Counted from the stretch's first letter, positions 29,539 to 36,580 are shown. The stretch: 38,804 nucleotides of DNA from CAIKKG01 sp037444725 (GCA_037444725.1 JBBILW010000003.1:1-38804), one strand, 5' to 3'. Notes: generated by a model from the sequence alone, not told the origin. Program-made: numbers and translations.

Positions 29539-30324
29539 ATGGGAGAGCTCATATTGCTAAGCGATGTATGGCTCACGAGACGTGTGAGAGACAAGACGTA
29601 CGCCGATGAAGAGGGAGGAATCTCGACCGACGTTCGCGGATACTTTTCGGGTCACACGCCGCGTCCGCTCTGCGAGCAGACCGATGTGCTCCGCAAATAC
29701 TTTCCGCGCGCGGGTTATGCGAACTTCTCGCTTGTCGAAAACGTGCCGTTGCCGGAGGGCGCGGAGGGCTGGTTCGCCATTCCTCGCTGGGAGCGCATTG
29801 CGCCGACATACTGTGGAGCGGTCGAGAAGGTATTTCGCATGCTTCTGAGGGAACGCGCCGGCAATTTCAGGAATAGCGGCGAGAGGGCGCTTACGTCCCT
29901 CAATCTTCGCGAGTCGGAAAAAACGCGGCATGCCTTTGTTGATATTGAGCATGCGCAGGCCGGATGCGGGATTCTCATTGTGCCCGCACAGTTCGGCATG
30001 CGGCATCGATACCGTTCGGTGCGCCGTGCGCGGGCAATAATGCCGGAGCGCGAGTTCGGGCTTGGTGCATTCGCGGTAGGGGTGATGCTTCTCACGCACC
30101 CCGCGCGTCTTGCGGATTACCGCGACCTCGGCATCGAATGCGCGGGCGATGAGGTGGGAGTGAATCCTCCCGGTACGCCGACGCTTGGCGAGTTCAACGA
30201 CGCGGACCCAGGTCTGCCGTGCGTGCCTCATTTCCGGTTCCTCTATAACGCGCTCGAGTTCGGTGTCGGCAATACGGACATCGTAAGTCCCCACGCCGGT
30301 TCCGCGTCTGCGTTCAGACTGTAA
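29539..30324 (+). CDS. Conserved CPR protein of unknown function
   Basis: 261 residues, soluble. Sequence blocks GGISTDVRGYFSGHTPRP, EGWFAIPRWERIAPTY, LIVPAQFGMRHRYRSVRRAR and FGLGAFAVGVMLLTHPARL ring a bell from other Parcubacteria hypothetical proteins, but I know no function. Conserved Arg/His/Trp clusters suggest an enzyme or nucleic-acid binder. The ribosome-binding site AAAGGAGGTGA is the full anti-Shine-Dalgarno complement, the strongest in the window. Own promoter and terminator. Confidence 0.65.
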   Translation: MGELILLSDVWLTRRVRDKTYADEEGGISTDVRGYFSGHTPRPLCEQTDVLRKYFPRAGYANFSLVENVPLPEGAEGWFAIPRWERIAPTYCGAVEKVFRMLLRERAGNFRNSGERALTSLNLRESEKTRHAFVDIEHAQAGCGILIVPAQFGMRHRYRSVRRARAIMPEREFGLGAFAVGVMLLTHPARLADYRDLGIECAGDEVGVNPPGTPTLGEFNDADPGLPCVPHFRFLYNALEFGVGNTDIVSPHAGSASAFRL

Positions 30325-30326
30325 TC

Positions 30327-30360
30327 CCCGCAGTATCTATAGGATTCGGCGGGTTTTTTT
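30327..30360 (+). terminator. Terminator of the 29539 gene
   Basis: CCCGC ... GCGGG stem with an inner ATC/GAT helix around TATA, then TTTTTTT. Confidence 0.85.
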
Positions 30361-30371
30361 ATTTCTCTTTG

Positions 30372-30520
30372 TAGTCCCGGGGAGAATCTCCTTCGCCTCT
30401 CGCCCCGCTCGTCAGCGGGGCTCGGACTAGGCACCGCCTCACGTGCCTCGCTGCTGCTTGGCACATGCTCCGGCGTTCGATTCACCCGCGCGAGCCAAGT
30501 AGTTGGCTCGCTTGGGGCTA
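30372..30520 (-). repeat. tRNA-tail structured element 4 (after tRNA-Glu)
   Basis: Read on the minus strand from tRNA-Glu. An inverted copy of the tRNA-Glu 3' end (30520-30475) is split at the T-stem/acceptor junction by a ~25-nt self-complementary insert (GCGAGCCAA-GTAG-TTGGCTCGC). A core with hairpins GTGCC/GGCAC and GCCCCGCT/AGCGGGGC (30402-30421) and the motif GAGAGGCGA follows. Finally there is a direct copy of the tRNA-Glu end (30388-30372, 15/17). It shares plan and the GAGAGGCGA motif with element 1, but its stems differ in sequence. Confidence 0.7.
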
Positions 30521-30521
30521 T

Positions 30522-30554
30522 AAAAATATCCCTCCTTGCGGGTGGGATATTTTT
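30522..30554. terminator. Terminator after tRNA-Glu
   Basis: 11-bp stem AAAAATATCCC/GGGATATTTTT between tRNA-Glu and element 4; T runs on both strands. Confidence 0.85.
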
Positions 30555-30560
30555 CTTTAG

Positions 30561-30632
30561 TAGCCCCAGGGAGAATCGAACCCCCGTTTATGCCGTGAAA
30601 GGGCATTGTCCTAACCACTAGACGATAGGGCC
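30561..30632 (-). tRNA. tRNA-Glu (TTC)
   Basis: 72 nt, acceptor GGCCCTA paired with TGGGGCT (two G-U pairs), discriminator A, anticodon loop CTTTCAC between ATGCC and GGCAT, T arm GGGGGTTCGATTCTCCC. CCA is not encoded. Confidence 0.94.
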
Positions 30633-30718
30633 AACCGGTACGGCGCTGCGCGCGCCATTGCTATCGGACATAGCATAAAACATCCCTGACTTTTTTTCCA
30701 GCCACAGCGCACGTAGTG

Positions 30719-30724
30719 TATAAT
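30719..30724 (+). promoter_or_regulatory. -10 box of the 30741 gene
   Basis: TATAAT 16 nt before the ATG; leader of about 9 nt without a Shine-Dalgarno. Confidence 0.5.
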
Positions 30725-30740
30725 AGTACTAACGTTCGTT

Positions 30741-31223
30741 ATGGAGATAAAGAAAAAAAGGGAATCGGTTACATGGCACGCAGCCGAACATCATCACGCT
30801 GAAAAAAATACGGGATGGTACGCAATCATCGGCGGTGCGGCATTATTGCTGTTCGTTATTGCATTATTTTCAAGAAATTTCTTTTTCGCCGTACTCATTT
30901 TGCTTGCAACGGCTCTTATTATGATATTCGGCAGCCTGGAGCCGAGAGTATACGAATTCCACGTAGGCGAGCATGGCGTGACTGTCGACAAGAAGCGGTA
31001 CCTCTACAACGAATTCGAGAGTTTTTCGCTCCGCAGGCATGGACACAATCATGAGCCGCGCGAAATTGTGCTTCACATGAAGAAAAAAGTGAATCCCTTT
31101 CTTCATCTGCCTATGGAATCAAGGGGCATCTCCGACGTCCACGCGATTTTGCACTCGAAACTCAAAGAAACCGAGTTCGAAGAATCGTTTGCGGACATCG
31201 TTGCTGACATTCTCGGGTTTTGA
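30741..31223 (+). CDS. Membrane protein with PH-like cytoplasmic domain
   Basis: 160 residues. A His-rich N-terminus (HAAEHHHAEK) and two transmembrane helices (about 27-45 and 48-66) are followed by a beta-rich domain. Phrases YEFHVGEHGVTVDKKRYLYNEFESFSL and EIVLHMKKKVNPFLHLPME belong to the bPH/DUF5673-like type of CPR membrane proteins. Function unknown. Near-leaderless. Confidence 0.7.
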   Translation: MEIKKKRESVTWHAAEHHHAEKNTGWYAIIGGAALLLFVIALFSRNFFFAVLILLATALIMIFGSLEPRVYEFHVGEHGVTVDKKRYLYNEFESFSLRRHGHNHEPREIVLHMKKKVNPFLHLPMESRGISDVHAILHSKLKETEFEESFADIVADILGF

Positions 31224-31267
31224 TTTTTTGGTGAAGACGTGTCATAATCCTGCTCGTACGTAAATAT

Positions 31268-31339
31268 GCCCTTGTCGTTCAACGGATAGGACGCAAGATT
31301 GCGGATCTTGTAATCGAGGTTCGATTCCTCGCGAGGGCA
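31268..31339 (+). tRNA. tRNA-Arg (GCG)
   Basis: 72 nt, acceptor GCCCTTG/CGAGGGC (the last seven before discriminator A), anticodon loop TTGCGGA between CAAGA and TCTTG. CCA is not encoded. The GCG anticodon (not ACG) is less common in bacteria for the CGN box. Acceptor and T arm are almost identical to tRNA-Arg(CCT) at 14161. Confidence 0.94.
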
Positions 31340-31346
31340 CAAAAAA

Positions 31347-31373
31347 GAAAACACCCATGACGGGTGTTTTCTT
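31347..31373 (+). terminator. Terminator after tRNA-Arg (GCG)
   Basis: 10-bp stem GAAAACACCC/GGGTGTTTTC with 5-nt loop. Confidence 0.85.
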
Positions 31374-31379
31374 GTATTT

Positions 31380-31554
31380 GTGCTCGCGAGGAATCGAACG
31401 GGAAGGGGGTCGGGGAAACGGTAGTTTCCCCGTGGCGGAGCATACGAACCGCTGGGTTCGTAAAAGCGAGCGACGAGCGAGCTTTGTTCGCTTCCTCGCG
31501 ACGACCGAGCAAGAGCGAGGAAGTACTGAGCGCAGCAGCGCGAACGTAGGGCAC
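31380..31554 (+). repeat. tRNA-tail structured element 2 (after tRNA-Arg GCG)
   Basis: Left end 31380-31399 is the reverse complement of the last 22 nt of the tRNA region with a 2-nt gap. The core is nearly identical to element 1: hairpin 1 (31411-31432, loop GGTA), GGCGGAGCA, hairpin 2 (31443-31462, loop GCTG). The direct tRNA-tail copy begins at 31486 but is interrupted after 31501 by ~46 nt of structured sequence before the final AGGGCAC (31548-31554). The closing pair of hairpin 2 is T-A here and C-G in element 1. Confidence 0.8.
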
Positions 31555-31559
31555 ATCAA

Positions 31560-31588
31560 TTGACTAAATACGTATTTTACGTTATTCT
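31560..31588 (+). promoter_or_regulatory. Promoter of the first HIT gene
   Basis: TTGACT (31560-31565), 17 bp, TATTCT (31583-31588). Confidence 0.6.
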
Positions 31589-31623
31589 GTCAAGCAGAAC
31601 ATTTAACTCTAAGCGGAGGACAT

Positions 31624-32253
31624 GTGCAAAAAAAGTGTGTGTGGTGCAACCGGCGAAGCTTCGCGAACCGTATCATTCATGAAACAAAGGAGTGGTACGT
31701 GGTCGCAGCTCTTGGCCAGATTACGGATGGCGGGCACGTGCTCGTGATTCCGAAGCGACACCTGCTCTGCATGGGTGAGATACGTGAGACGTCTTCGTTA
31801 AATCATTTCGTCACACGCGTTCGCCATGCGGTGACGTGGGGATACGGCAAAAATAATGGAAGGGACCAGCCGTTCTTCTCGACCATGATGTTCGAGGACG
31901 CGAGTCAGCGGGGAAGTACGAATCATGCTTGTTTCCACATTGTGCCGACAAGCTTGAAAATCGAAGACGCGTTTTTCGATCGTTACCCCTGCATGACGCC
32001 AAAGAAGATGCGGCCGCGCGAGACTCTGCAGAGCATTTTCCAGGGCCGTCCCTATCCCTACCTCTACTGGGCGTATGACTACGGGCAGAGGATGATTCTC
32101 TGGGACCCGCCGCCCACCGTGCAGAGTCTTCGGAAGGTCGTGGCAACGCTCCATGGATGCCCCGAACGCGGCGATTGGCGTACGGTCAATCCCGCCGACG
32201 ACGAAGTCTTGTGGCGGAGAACCACGGCACGCCTCAAGGCGTATTTCGTATAG
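31624..32253 (+). CDS. HIT-family protein with Cys in place of the catalytic His
   Basis: 209 residues. N-terminal CVWC (zinc pair), then the HIT core QITDGGHVLVIPKRHLLCMGE. The HIT triad region is HACFH (101-105), where the normal motif is HxHxH: the central nucleophilic His is Cys103. HIT enzymes hydrolyse or transfer nucleotides via a His-NMP intermediate, so this paralog is inactive, uses Cys, or only binds. Long C-terminal region (YPYLYWAYDYGQRMILWDPP) shared with the next gene. Start is GTG 31624 behind GCGGAGG; an ATG two bases earlier is out of frame. Own promoter and terminator. Confidence 0.82.
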   Translation: MQKKCVWCNRRSFANRIIHETKEWYVVAALGQITDGGHVLVIPKRHLLCMGEIRETSSLNHFVTRVRHAVTWGYGKNNGRDQPFFSTMMFEDASQRGSTNHACFHIVPTSLKIEDAFFDRYPCMTPKKMRPRETLQSIFQGRPYPYLYWAYDYGQRMILWDPPPTVQSLRKVVATLHGCPERGDWRTVNPADDEVLWRRTTARLKAYFV

Positions 32254-32258
32254 TACGC

Positions 32259-32280
32259 AGCCCCTTCGGGGGCTTTTTAT
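32259..32280 (+). terminator. Terminator with UUCG loop
   Basis: AGCCCC-TTCG-GGGGCT followed by TTTT. Confidence 0.88.
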
Positions 32281-32318
32281 TTTCGTACGTTTTTAAAAAA
32301 CTGCGCTATCGTTCTTGT

Positions 32319-32347
32319 TTGACTTCGGGAGTGTTTCCGCATAATCT
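32319..32347 (+). promoter_or_regulatory. Promoter of the second HIT gene
   Basis: TTGACT (32319-32324), 17 bp, TAATCT (32342-32347). Confidence 0.65.
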
Positions 32348-32383
32348 GCCAATAGAACTTTCACCTGGAAACTCGGAGGCTGT

Positions 32384-33007
32384 ATGGAAAACGGTTGCGC
32401 GTTTTGCGACAAGAAGAATTTCGAGGAGCGCATCATCAAAGAGACCGAGCATTGGTACGTGGTTGCCTCACTCGGCCAGATTACGGATGGCGGGCACGTG
32501 CTCGTGGTCCCGAAGCGACACCTGCTCTGCATGGGCGAGGTGCGGGAGCTGAAGTCCTTGAGGTGCATTTCTGCGGCCGTGCATCGTGCGCTCATCAGGG
32601 TGTACGCGAACGGACTCATGTCGCGGTACGATTCGGTGATGGCATTCGAACACGGCATCGTAGGACAGACCGTGTTTCACGCGCATCTCCATTTCCTGCC
32701 GGCGAGGCTCTACATCACCGACAAAATTCGGAGGGATTTCCCCGCAGCGGAAATCGAGAGCATTCCGGTGGGAGGCTCTCTGCAGGAGCTCTACCTCGCG
32801 CGCCGCAAGCCGTACCTTTATTGGATGATGCCCAACGGCCAGGAGATGGTGTGCTGGAATCCTCCCGCATCGCCGCGTTACTTCCGCGAACTCTTCGCGA
32901 AACGTCTCGGCCACCTTGAGCGCGTTGATTGGAAGCAGGTGGACCCTGCACACGACCGCATGCTCTGGAGTACCACCGTTGCGGCATTGAAGCCGGAACT
33001 GCAGTAG
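32384..33007 (+). CDS. HIT-family nucleotide hydrolase/transferase
   Basis: 207 residues, paralog of the gene just upstream. N-terminal CAFC zinc pair, QITDGGHVLVVPKRHLLCMGE, and an intact triad HAHLH at 99-103 (nucleophile H101). The C-terminal half (RKPYLYWMMPNGQEMVCWNPP) extends ~60 residues beyond standard HIT proteins. Probably a dinucleotide or nucleoside-phosphoramidate hydrolase; substrate unknown. CGGAGG ribosome-binding site, own promoter and terminator, so it is a self-contained cassette. Confidence 0.88.
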   Translation: MENGCAFCDKKNFEERIIKETEHWYVVASLGQITDGGHVLVVPKRHLLCMGEVRELKSLRCISAAVHRALIRVYANGLMSRYDSVMAFEHGIVGQTVFHAHLHFLPARLYITDKIRRDFPAAEIESIPVGGSLQELYLARRKPYLYWMMPNGQEMVCWNPPASPRYFRELFAKRLGHLERVDWKQVDPAHDRMLWSTTVAALKPELQ

Positions 33008-33011
33008 CATG

Positions 33012-33035
33012 AGGCCCCCTATGGGGGCCTTTTTA
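33012..33035 (+). terminator. Terminator of the second HIT gene
   Basis: AGGCCCCC-TAT-GGGGGCCT, then TTTTT. Confidence 0.9.
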
Positions 33036-33065
33036 TTGGTATACTTAGCATACGATTACACTCAT

Positions 33066-34379
33066 ATGCCGACCCATGAAGAAAAAGTAGTGCGTATTGC
33101 GAAGATTTTGAAAGCACGTACGGGCACGACGCCCGTTTCATTTAAAAAGAAGGCGGTGTCGCATCAGGTACCGAAGCCGGAAGACATGCGCTACGATGAC
33201 GAGAAAATAGACCTCACTGACCTCAACGAGATTTTGAAAATCGATGCGGAGGCACGTGTGTGCACCGCAGAGCCCGGTGTCACGTTTGTCGATCTGGTCC
33301 GTGAAACCTTGAAGGTGGGACTTGTACCGGTTACCGTGCCGGAGCTCAAGACCATCACGATTGGTGGTGCGGTGGCAGGGTGTTCGTTGGAATCAATGTC
33401 TTACAAGTACGGCGGATTTCACGACAGCTGCGTGGAATATGAAATTATCACGGCGGCAGGTGACGTGCTCACGTGTACGCCGAACAACGAAAACAAACTT
33501 CTATTCCAGATGGTGCACGGGACATTCGGCACCCTTGGCATTATTGCGAAACTCACGTTCAAACTTCTTCCCGCAAAAGCCTACGTGCACATGACGTACG
33601 AAAAGTACGGCGCGCTTGAGGAATATAAAGCAGCAACACTGCGCCACTACACAGCGAAAGATGCAGACTTTATGGACGGCATCATTCATTCGCCGGAAGA
33701 ATACGTACTCTCAATCGGCAACTTCGTGGATGCGGCACCCTATGCGCATCGCTACGATTGGTTGAGGGTTTATTATCAAAGCACAAAAGAGCGGAAAGAG
33801 GATTACTTGAAGACCGCCGATTATTTTTTCAGATATGAAAATGGCGTGACGAATGTAACACCGAAAACGTTTCTTGGTCGGCTCTTGTTTGGAAAATTGC
33901 TCGGCTCGACGAATGTATTGAAGCTCGTGGAGCTTTTTCACTCATTCATTCCCTCCGACTACATTCCCATAACCATTGACCTCTTTTTGCCGTTTTCAAA
34001 AGTGAGCGATTTCTTTGCGTGGTACAACAAAGAAATGAATCACTATCCGCTTTGGTGGGTGCCGTACAAAATTGTGCGGAGATACGAGTGGATTAACCCC
34101 GCGCTCATCGAAAAAACAAACGACGAGTTCTTCATCGATATCGCGATTTACGGCATGAAGAAGCGGAGCGACAAAAATTACTATCGCATGCTCGAGGAGA
34201 AACTCATGGAATTAGGCGGCATCAAAACGCTTATTTCAAACAACTTTTATTCGGAAGAAGAATTTTGGAAGAGCTGGAATAAAGAAAATTATGAGGCAGT
34301 GAAACGCATCACGGACCCGAAGAATATTTTCAGGGGCCTTTACGAGAAGACGTGCAGGACGGTGCGGGGGCTCAAATAG
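33066..34379 (+). CDS. FAD-dependent oxidoreductase, DHCR24-like
   Basis: 437 residues. PCMH-type FAD-binding domain (AEPGVTFVDLVRETL, TIGGAVAGCSLESMSYKYGGFHDSCVEYEIITAAGDVLTCTP, HGTFGTLGIIAKLTFKLLPAK). The C-terminal part matches the delta24-sterol reductase pattern: RLLFGKLLGSTNVLKL, FHSFIPSDYIPI, HYPLWWVP, FFIDIAIYG, EEEFWKSW and ENYEAVKRI. Sterols are not expected in this organism, so the substrate may be a polyprenoid or other unsaturated lipid, or a host lipid. The start has a TATACT -10 at 33040 and no Shine-Dalgarno. Confidence 0.85.
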   Translation: MPTHEEKVVRIAKILKARTGTTPVSFKKKAVSHQVPKPEDMRYDDEKIDLTDLNEILKIDAEARVCTAEPGVTFVDLVRETLKVGLVPVTVPELKTITIGGAVAGCSLESMSYKYGGFHDSCVEYEIITAAGDVLTCTPNNENKLLFQMVHGTFGTLGIIAKLTFKLLPAKAYVHMTYEKYGALEEYKAATLRHYTAKDADFMDGIIHSPEEYVLSIGNFVDAAPYAHRYDWLRVYYQSTKERKEDYLKTADYFFRYENGVTNVTPKTFLGRLLFGKLLGSTNVLKLVELFHSFIPSDYIPITIDLFLPFSKVSDFFAWYNKEMNHYPLWWVPYKIVRRYEWINPALIEKTNDEFFIDIAIYGMKKRSDKNYYRMLEEKLMELGGIKTLISNNFYSEEEFWKSWNKENYEAVKRITDPKNIFRGLYEKTCRTVRGLK

Positions 34380-34389
34380 TCCGATTTAG

Positions 34390-34395
34390 TACAAT
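34390..34395 (+). promoter_or_regulatory. -10 box of the 34402 gene
   Basis: TACAAT exactly 6 nt before ATG 34402; no good -35. Confidence 0.5.
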
Positions 34396-34401
34396 AAGTA
34401 T

Positions 34402-34578
34402 ATGAAAGAGTGGCTCGCTATCGCGGTTATTGTAATTATTACGATTTTTGCTATTATAGCCCTTGCGGTTCCAAGGTTGAAAAACACCGGAATGGCACCG
34501 GAGGCGAGCACTTTTAAAGGTCCGACAGGAACGCCGTACGTAAAGGGTCCGACGGGGCTTCCACCGGGTCCACAATAA
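34402..34578 (+). CDS. Small single-pass membrane protein with GPTG repeats
   Basis: 58 residues: one transmembrane helix (about 4-24), then an external tail with FKGPTGTPYVKGPTGLPPGP, a collagen-like Gly-Pro repeat. Leaderless behind TACAAT, followed 7 nt later by tRNA-Gly. Too short for most gene finders. No family recognised; could be a small surface or envelope-stabilising protein. Confidence 0.6.
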   Translation: MKEWLAIAVIVIITIFAIIALAVPRLKNTGMAPEASTFKGPTGTPYVKGPTGLPPGPQ

Positions 34579-34585
34579 TATTTTC

Positions 34586-34659
34586 GCGGGCATGGTTTAG
34601 TGGTAGAACACGACCTTGCCAAGGTTGAGACGGGAGTTCGATTCTCCCTGCCCGCACCA
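34586..34659 (+). tRNA. tRNA-Gly (GCC), with encoded CCA
   Basis: 74 nt including ACCA. Acceptor GCGGGCA/TGCCCGC, anticodon loop TTGCCAA between GACC and GGTT(G), T arm GGGAGTTCGATTCTCCC. It is the only tRNA in the window with an encoded CCA. It is flanked closely on both sides by ORFs (7 nt and 5 nt), so it is probably processed from an mRNA. Confidence 0.95.
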
Positions 34660-34664
34660 GATTC

Positions 34665-35303
34665 ATGCAAACCGTTATTCGAGTCATTGTTACGCTCTTT
34701 TTCCTGGGACTCATCATTCTCGGTATTGTCTTTTTCAGCATCGTTGCGGTAGTACCGAAAGAAAAGCTCGCCCGCATTAAGTCGGGTGACTTAAAGGCGG
34801 CGACTTCAACCGTACAAGTGACGACCGAAGTCCCGCAAGGCTTCTTTGATAAATATTTCCTGACTCCGTTGCAGGCCGTGTTTACGCCGAAGGAGACGAC
34901 GCAACAGCCTGTGCCCGAGGAGATTACGGTAAAATCGACAGAGCCGGTCACGGCTCCCGGACCCGTAGAGGCGCCGAAGCAATCGAGTCCAGTCGCCCCG
35001 TCTCAGATTCCAAGGGGAGTAATCACACTCGTGGTTTCTTCTGCGGGTTTTTCGCCGAATTCATTCACAGTGAATGCGGGCGCCGATGTTGCGGTGGCGC
35101 TCGAAGCAAGCGATGCGTTCTCGCACGTCATGATGTTCGACGATGCATCGTTAAGCCAAGTGGTTATCGGTGCCTCACCGCAGGGGAGTGGCGCGCGCAT
35201 TATTGCATTTAAGGCTCCCGCGCAGCCCGGAACATACGTGTTCCGCTGCGGCATTCCCGGCCACGCAGACCGCGGTGAAGTGGGGAGAATGATTGTAAAA
35301 TAA
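34665..35303 (+). CDS. Membrane-anchored cupredoxin-like protein
   Basis: 212 residues. N-terminal transmembrane helix (about 8-30), then a proline/threonine-rich linker (to ~115) and a cupredoxin domain. The likely type 1 copper ligands are H154, C195, H200 and M209 in the pattern SHVMMF ... FRCGIPGHADRGEVGRM. Such proteins move electrons or bind copper at the membrane's outer face. The ATG lies 5 nt after the CCA of tRNA-Gly, so its mRNA is expected to be released by tRNA 3' processing with a 5-nt leader. Confidence 0.85.
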   Translation: MQTVIRVIVTLFFLGLIILGIVFFSIVAVVPKEKLARIKSGDLKAATSTVQVTTEVPQGFFDKYFLTPLQAVFTPKETTQQPVPEEITVKSTEPVTAPGPVEAPKQSSPVAPSQIPRGVITLVVSSAGFSPNSFTVNAGADVAVALEASDAFSHVMMFDDASLSQVVIGASPQGSGARIIAFKAPAQPGTYVFRCGIPGHADRGEVGRMIVK

Positions 35304-35310
35304 GCGAATC

Positions 35311-35346
35311 AAAAAACCGCCTCATCGTCATGATAGGGCGGTTTTT
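35311..35346. terminator. Bidirectional terminator between the cupredoxin gene and tyrS
   Basis: A-run plus CCGCC/GGCGG stem plus T-run between convergent genes. Confidence 0.85.
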
Positions 35347-35348
35347 AG

Positions 35349-36572
35349 TTATGCGATTTCAAAGAATCTGTGCTTACCGATGCGGACAATGTCGCCCGCG
35401 TGGAGCGTGACCGTGGCGGAACCTTCTGAATGCACCGCATCATTGATTTTCACCGCTTTCTGCTCGATAAGTCTGCGCGCCTCGCTCTTGCTTTCCACGC
35501 CCGCCGCAAGAAGAAGCTCAATGACGGTAAGTTTGTTATTCGAGAGTGCGAGCTTCGGTGCGTCCTCGGGGCGTTCCTTCTTCGAGAAGACCCGCACCCA
35601 TTCTTCTTTTGCTGTTTTCGCTTCTTCTCTCGAGTGGTAGAGGGCGACCGTCTCTTCCGCAATAACGAGTTTCGCATCGCGCGGGTTCACGCCTTTCTTC
35701 ACTTCATTGTAAAGTTCGCGCACCTTGTCCGTCGGCATCGTTGTCGAAAGTTCCGCAACGGTGAATGCGAGTCCGTCGGGGAGCGCCATCATTTTGCCGA
35801 ACATGTCGTTCGGAGCGTCGTCGAGGTTCACTACGGTGCCTTCCGTCTTGCTCATCTTCTTGCCCGTTACGGGGTCCTCGATGAGGCGGTTCGCAATCAC
35901 GAACTTTTCTTTGTTGCGCATTGATTTCATAAGCGTGCGCCCTGCGAGCATATTAAAGGTCTGGTCGGTGCCGCCGATTTCAAGGTCGACGTCCATTGCT
36001 ACCGAATCGTATCCCTGCATGAGCGGATAAAAGAATTCGTGGAGGCCGATTGGCTTTCCCGCCTTGATGCGTTCCTGGAACATGCTCCGCTCAATCATCT
36101 GCTGTACGGTGAAGTTCGCGGCAAGGCGGATGACGTCTTCAAACGTAAGTTTGGCGTTCCAATCCGCATTAAACTTTATTTTTGCGGCATTGGTGCCCGT
36201 GAAGCGCAACACTTTTGATGCTTGCGCCTTAAATGTCTTTAAATTTTCTTTAACCTGCGCTTCGGTAAGCTGCGTGCGTGCGGCCATCTTGTCGGTGGGG
36301 TCGCCGATGCGCCCCGTGAAGTCGCCCATGAGGAGAATGACTTCGTGGCCGAGATCCTGAAAACGGCGGAGCATGAGGATATTTTCCGCGTGGCCGAGGT
36401 GAAGGTGCGGACTTGTGGGGTCGATGCCGAGATAGAGACGGATGCGTTTCCCGGAGAGGAGCACTTTTTCGAGCGCCTCTTTGGTCGGATAGACCATATC
36501 TACGCTGCGCGTTAAAAGTTCCTCAATTGCCGCCTTATTGGTACTTACGGTCGGTGCTTTGCCCCAGTTCAT
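35349..36572 (-). CDS. tyrS: Tyrosine--tRNA ligase
   Basis: 407 residues. Class I signature HLHLGH (56-61) in PTSPHLHLGHAENI, KMSKT at K239, and a C-terminal S4 RNA-binding domain (SKSEARRLIEQKAVKIND ... HAGDIVRIG). It has the TyrZ-like compact form. ATG 36572 lies 8 nt after an extended -10 box (TG-G-TACTAT), so it is leaderless. Confidence 0.95.
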   Translation of the reverse strand: MNWGKAPTVSTNKAAIEELLTRSVDMVYPTKEALEKVLLSGKRIRLYLGIDPTSPHLHLGHAENILMLRRFQDLGHEVILLMGDFTGRIGDPTDKMAARTQLTEAQVKENLKTFKAQASKVLRFTGTNAAKIKFNADWNAKLTFEDVIRLAANFTVQQMIERSMFQERIKAGKPIGLHEFFYPLMQGYDSVAMDVDLEIGGTDQTFNMLAGRTLMKSMRNKEKFVIANRLIEDPVTGKKMSKTEGTVVNLDDAPNDMFGKMMALPDGLAFTVAELSTTMPTDKVRELYNEVKKGVNPRDAKLVIAEETVALYHSREEAKTAKEEWVRVFSKKERPEDAPKLALSNNKLTVIELLLAAGVESKSEARRLIEQKAVKINDAVHSEGSATVTLHAGDIVRIGKHRFFEIA

Positions 36573-36580
36573 ATGGGTTC

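Noticed and set aside
31357..31563. Plus- and minus-strand ORFs inside tRNA-tail elements (also 24556-24843 and 14286-14605)
   Set aside because: They read through hairpins, terminators and tRNA copies, have no start signals, and are shared only because the elements are repeated.
31622..31624. ATG two bases before the GTG start of the first HIT gene
   Set aside because: It is in another frame that does not give the HIT sequence aligned to the paralog.
34386..34951. Minus-strand ORFs over tRNA-Gly (products with AGRIELPSQPWQGRVLPLNHAR-like text)
   Set aside because: They are antisense readings of a tRNA gene, a common source of spurious proteins, and conflict with the tRNA and the cupredoxin gene.
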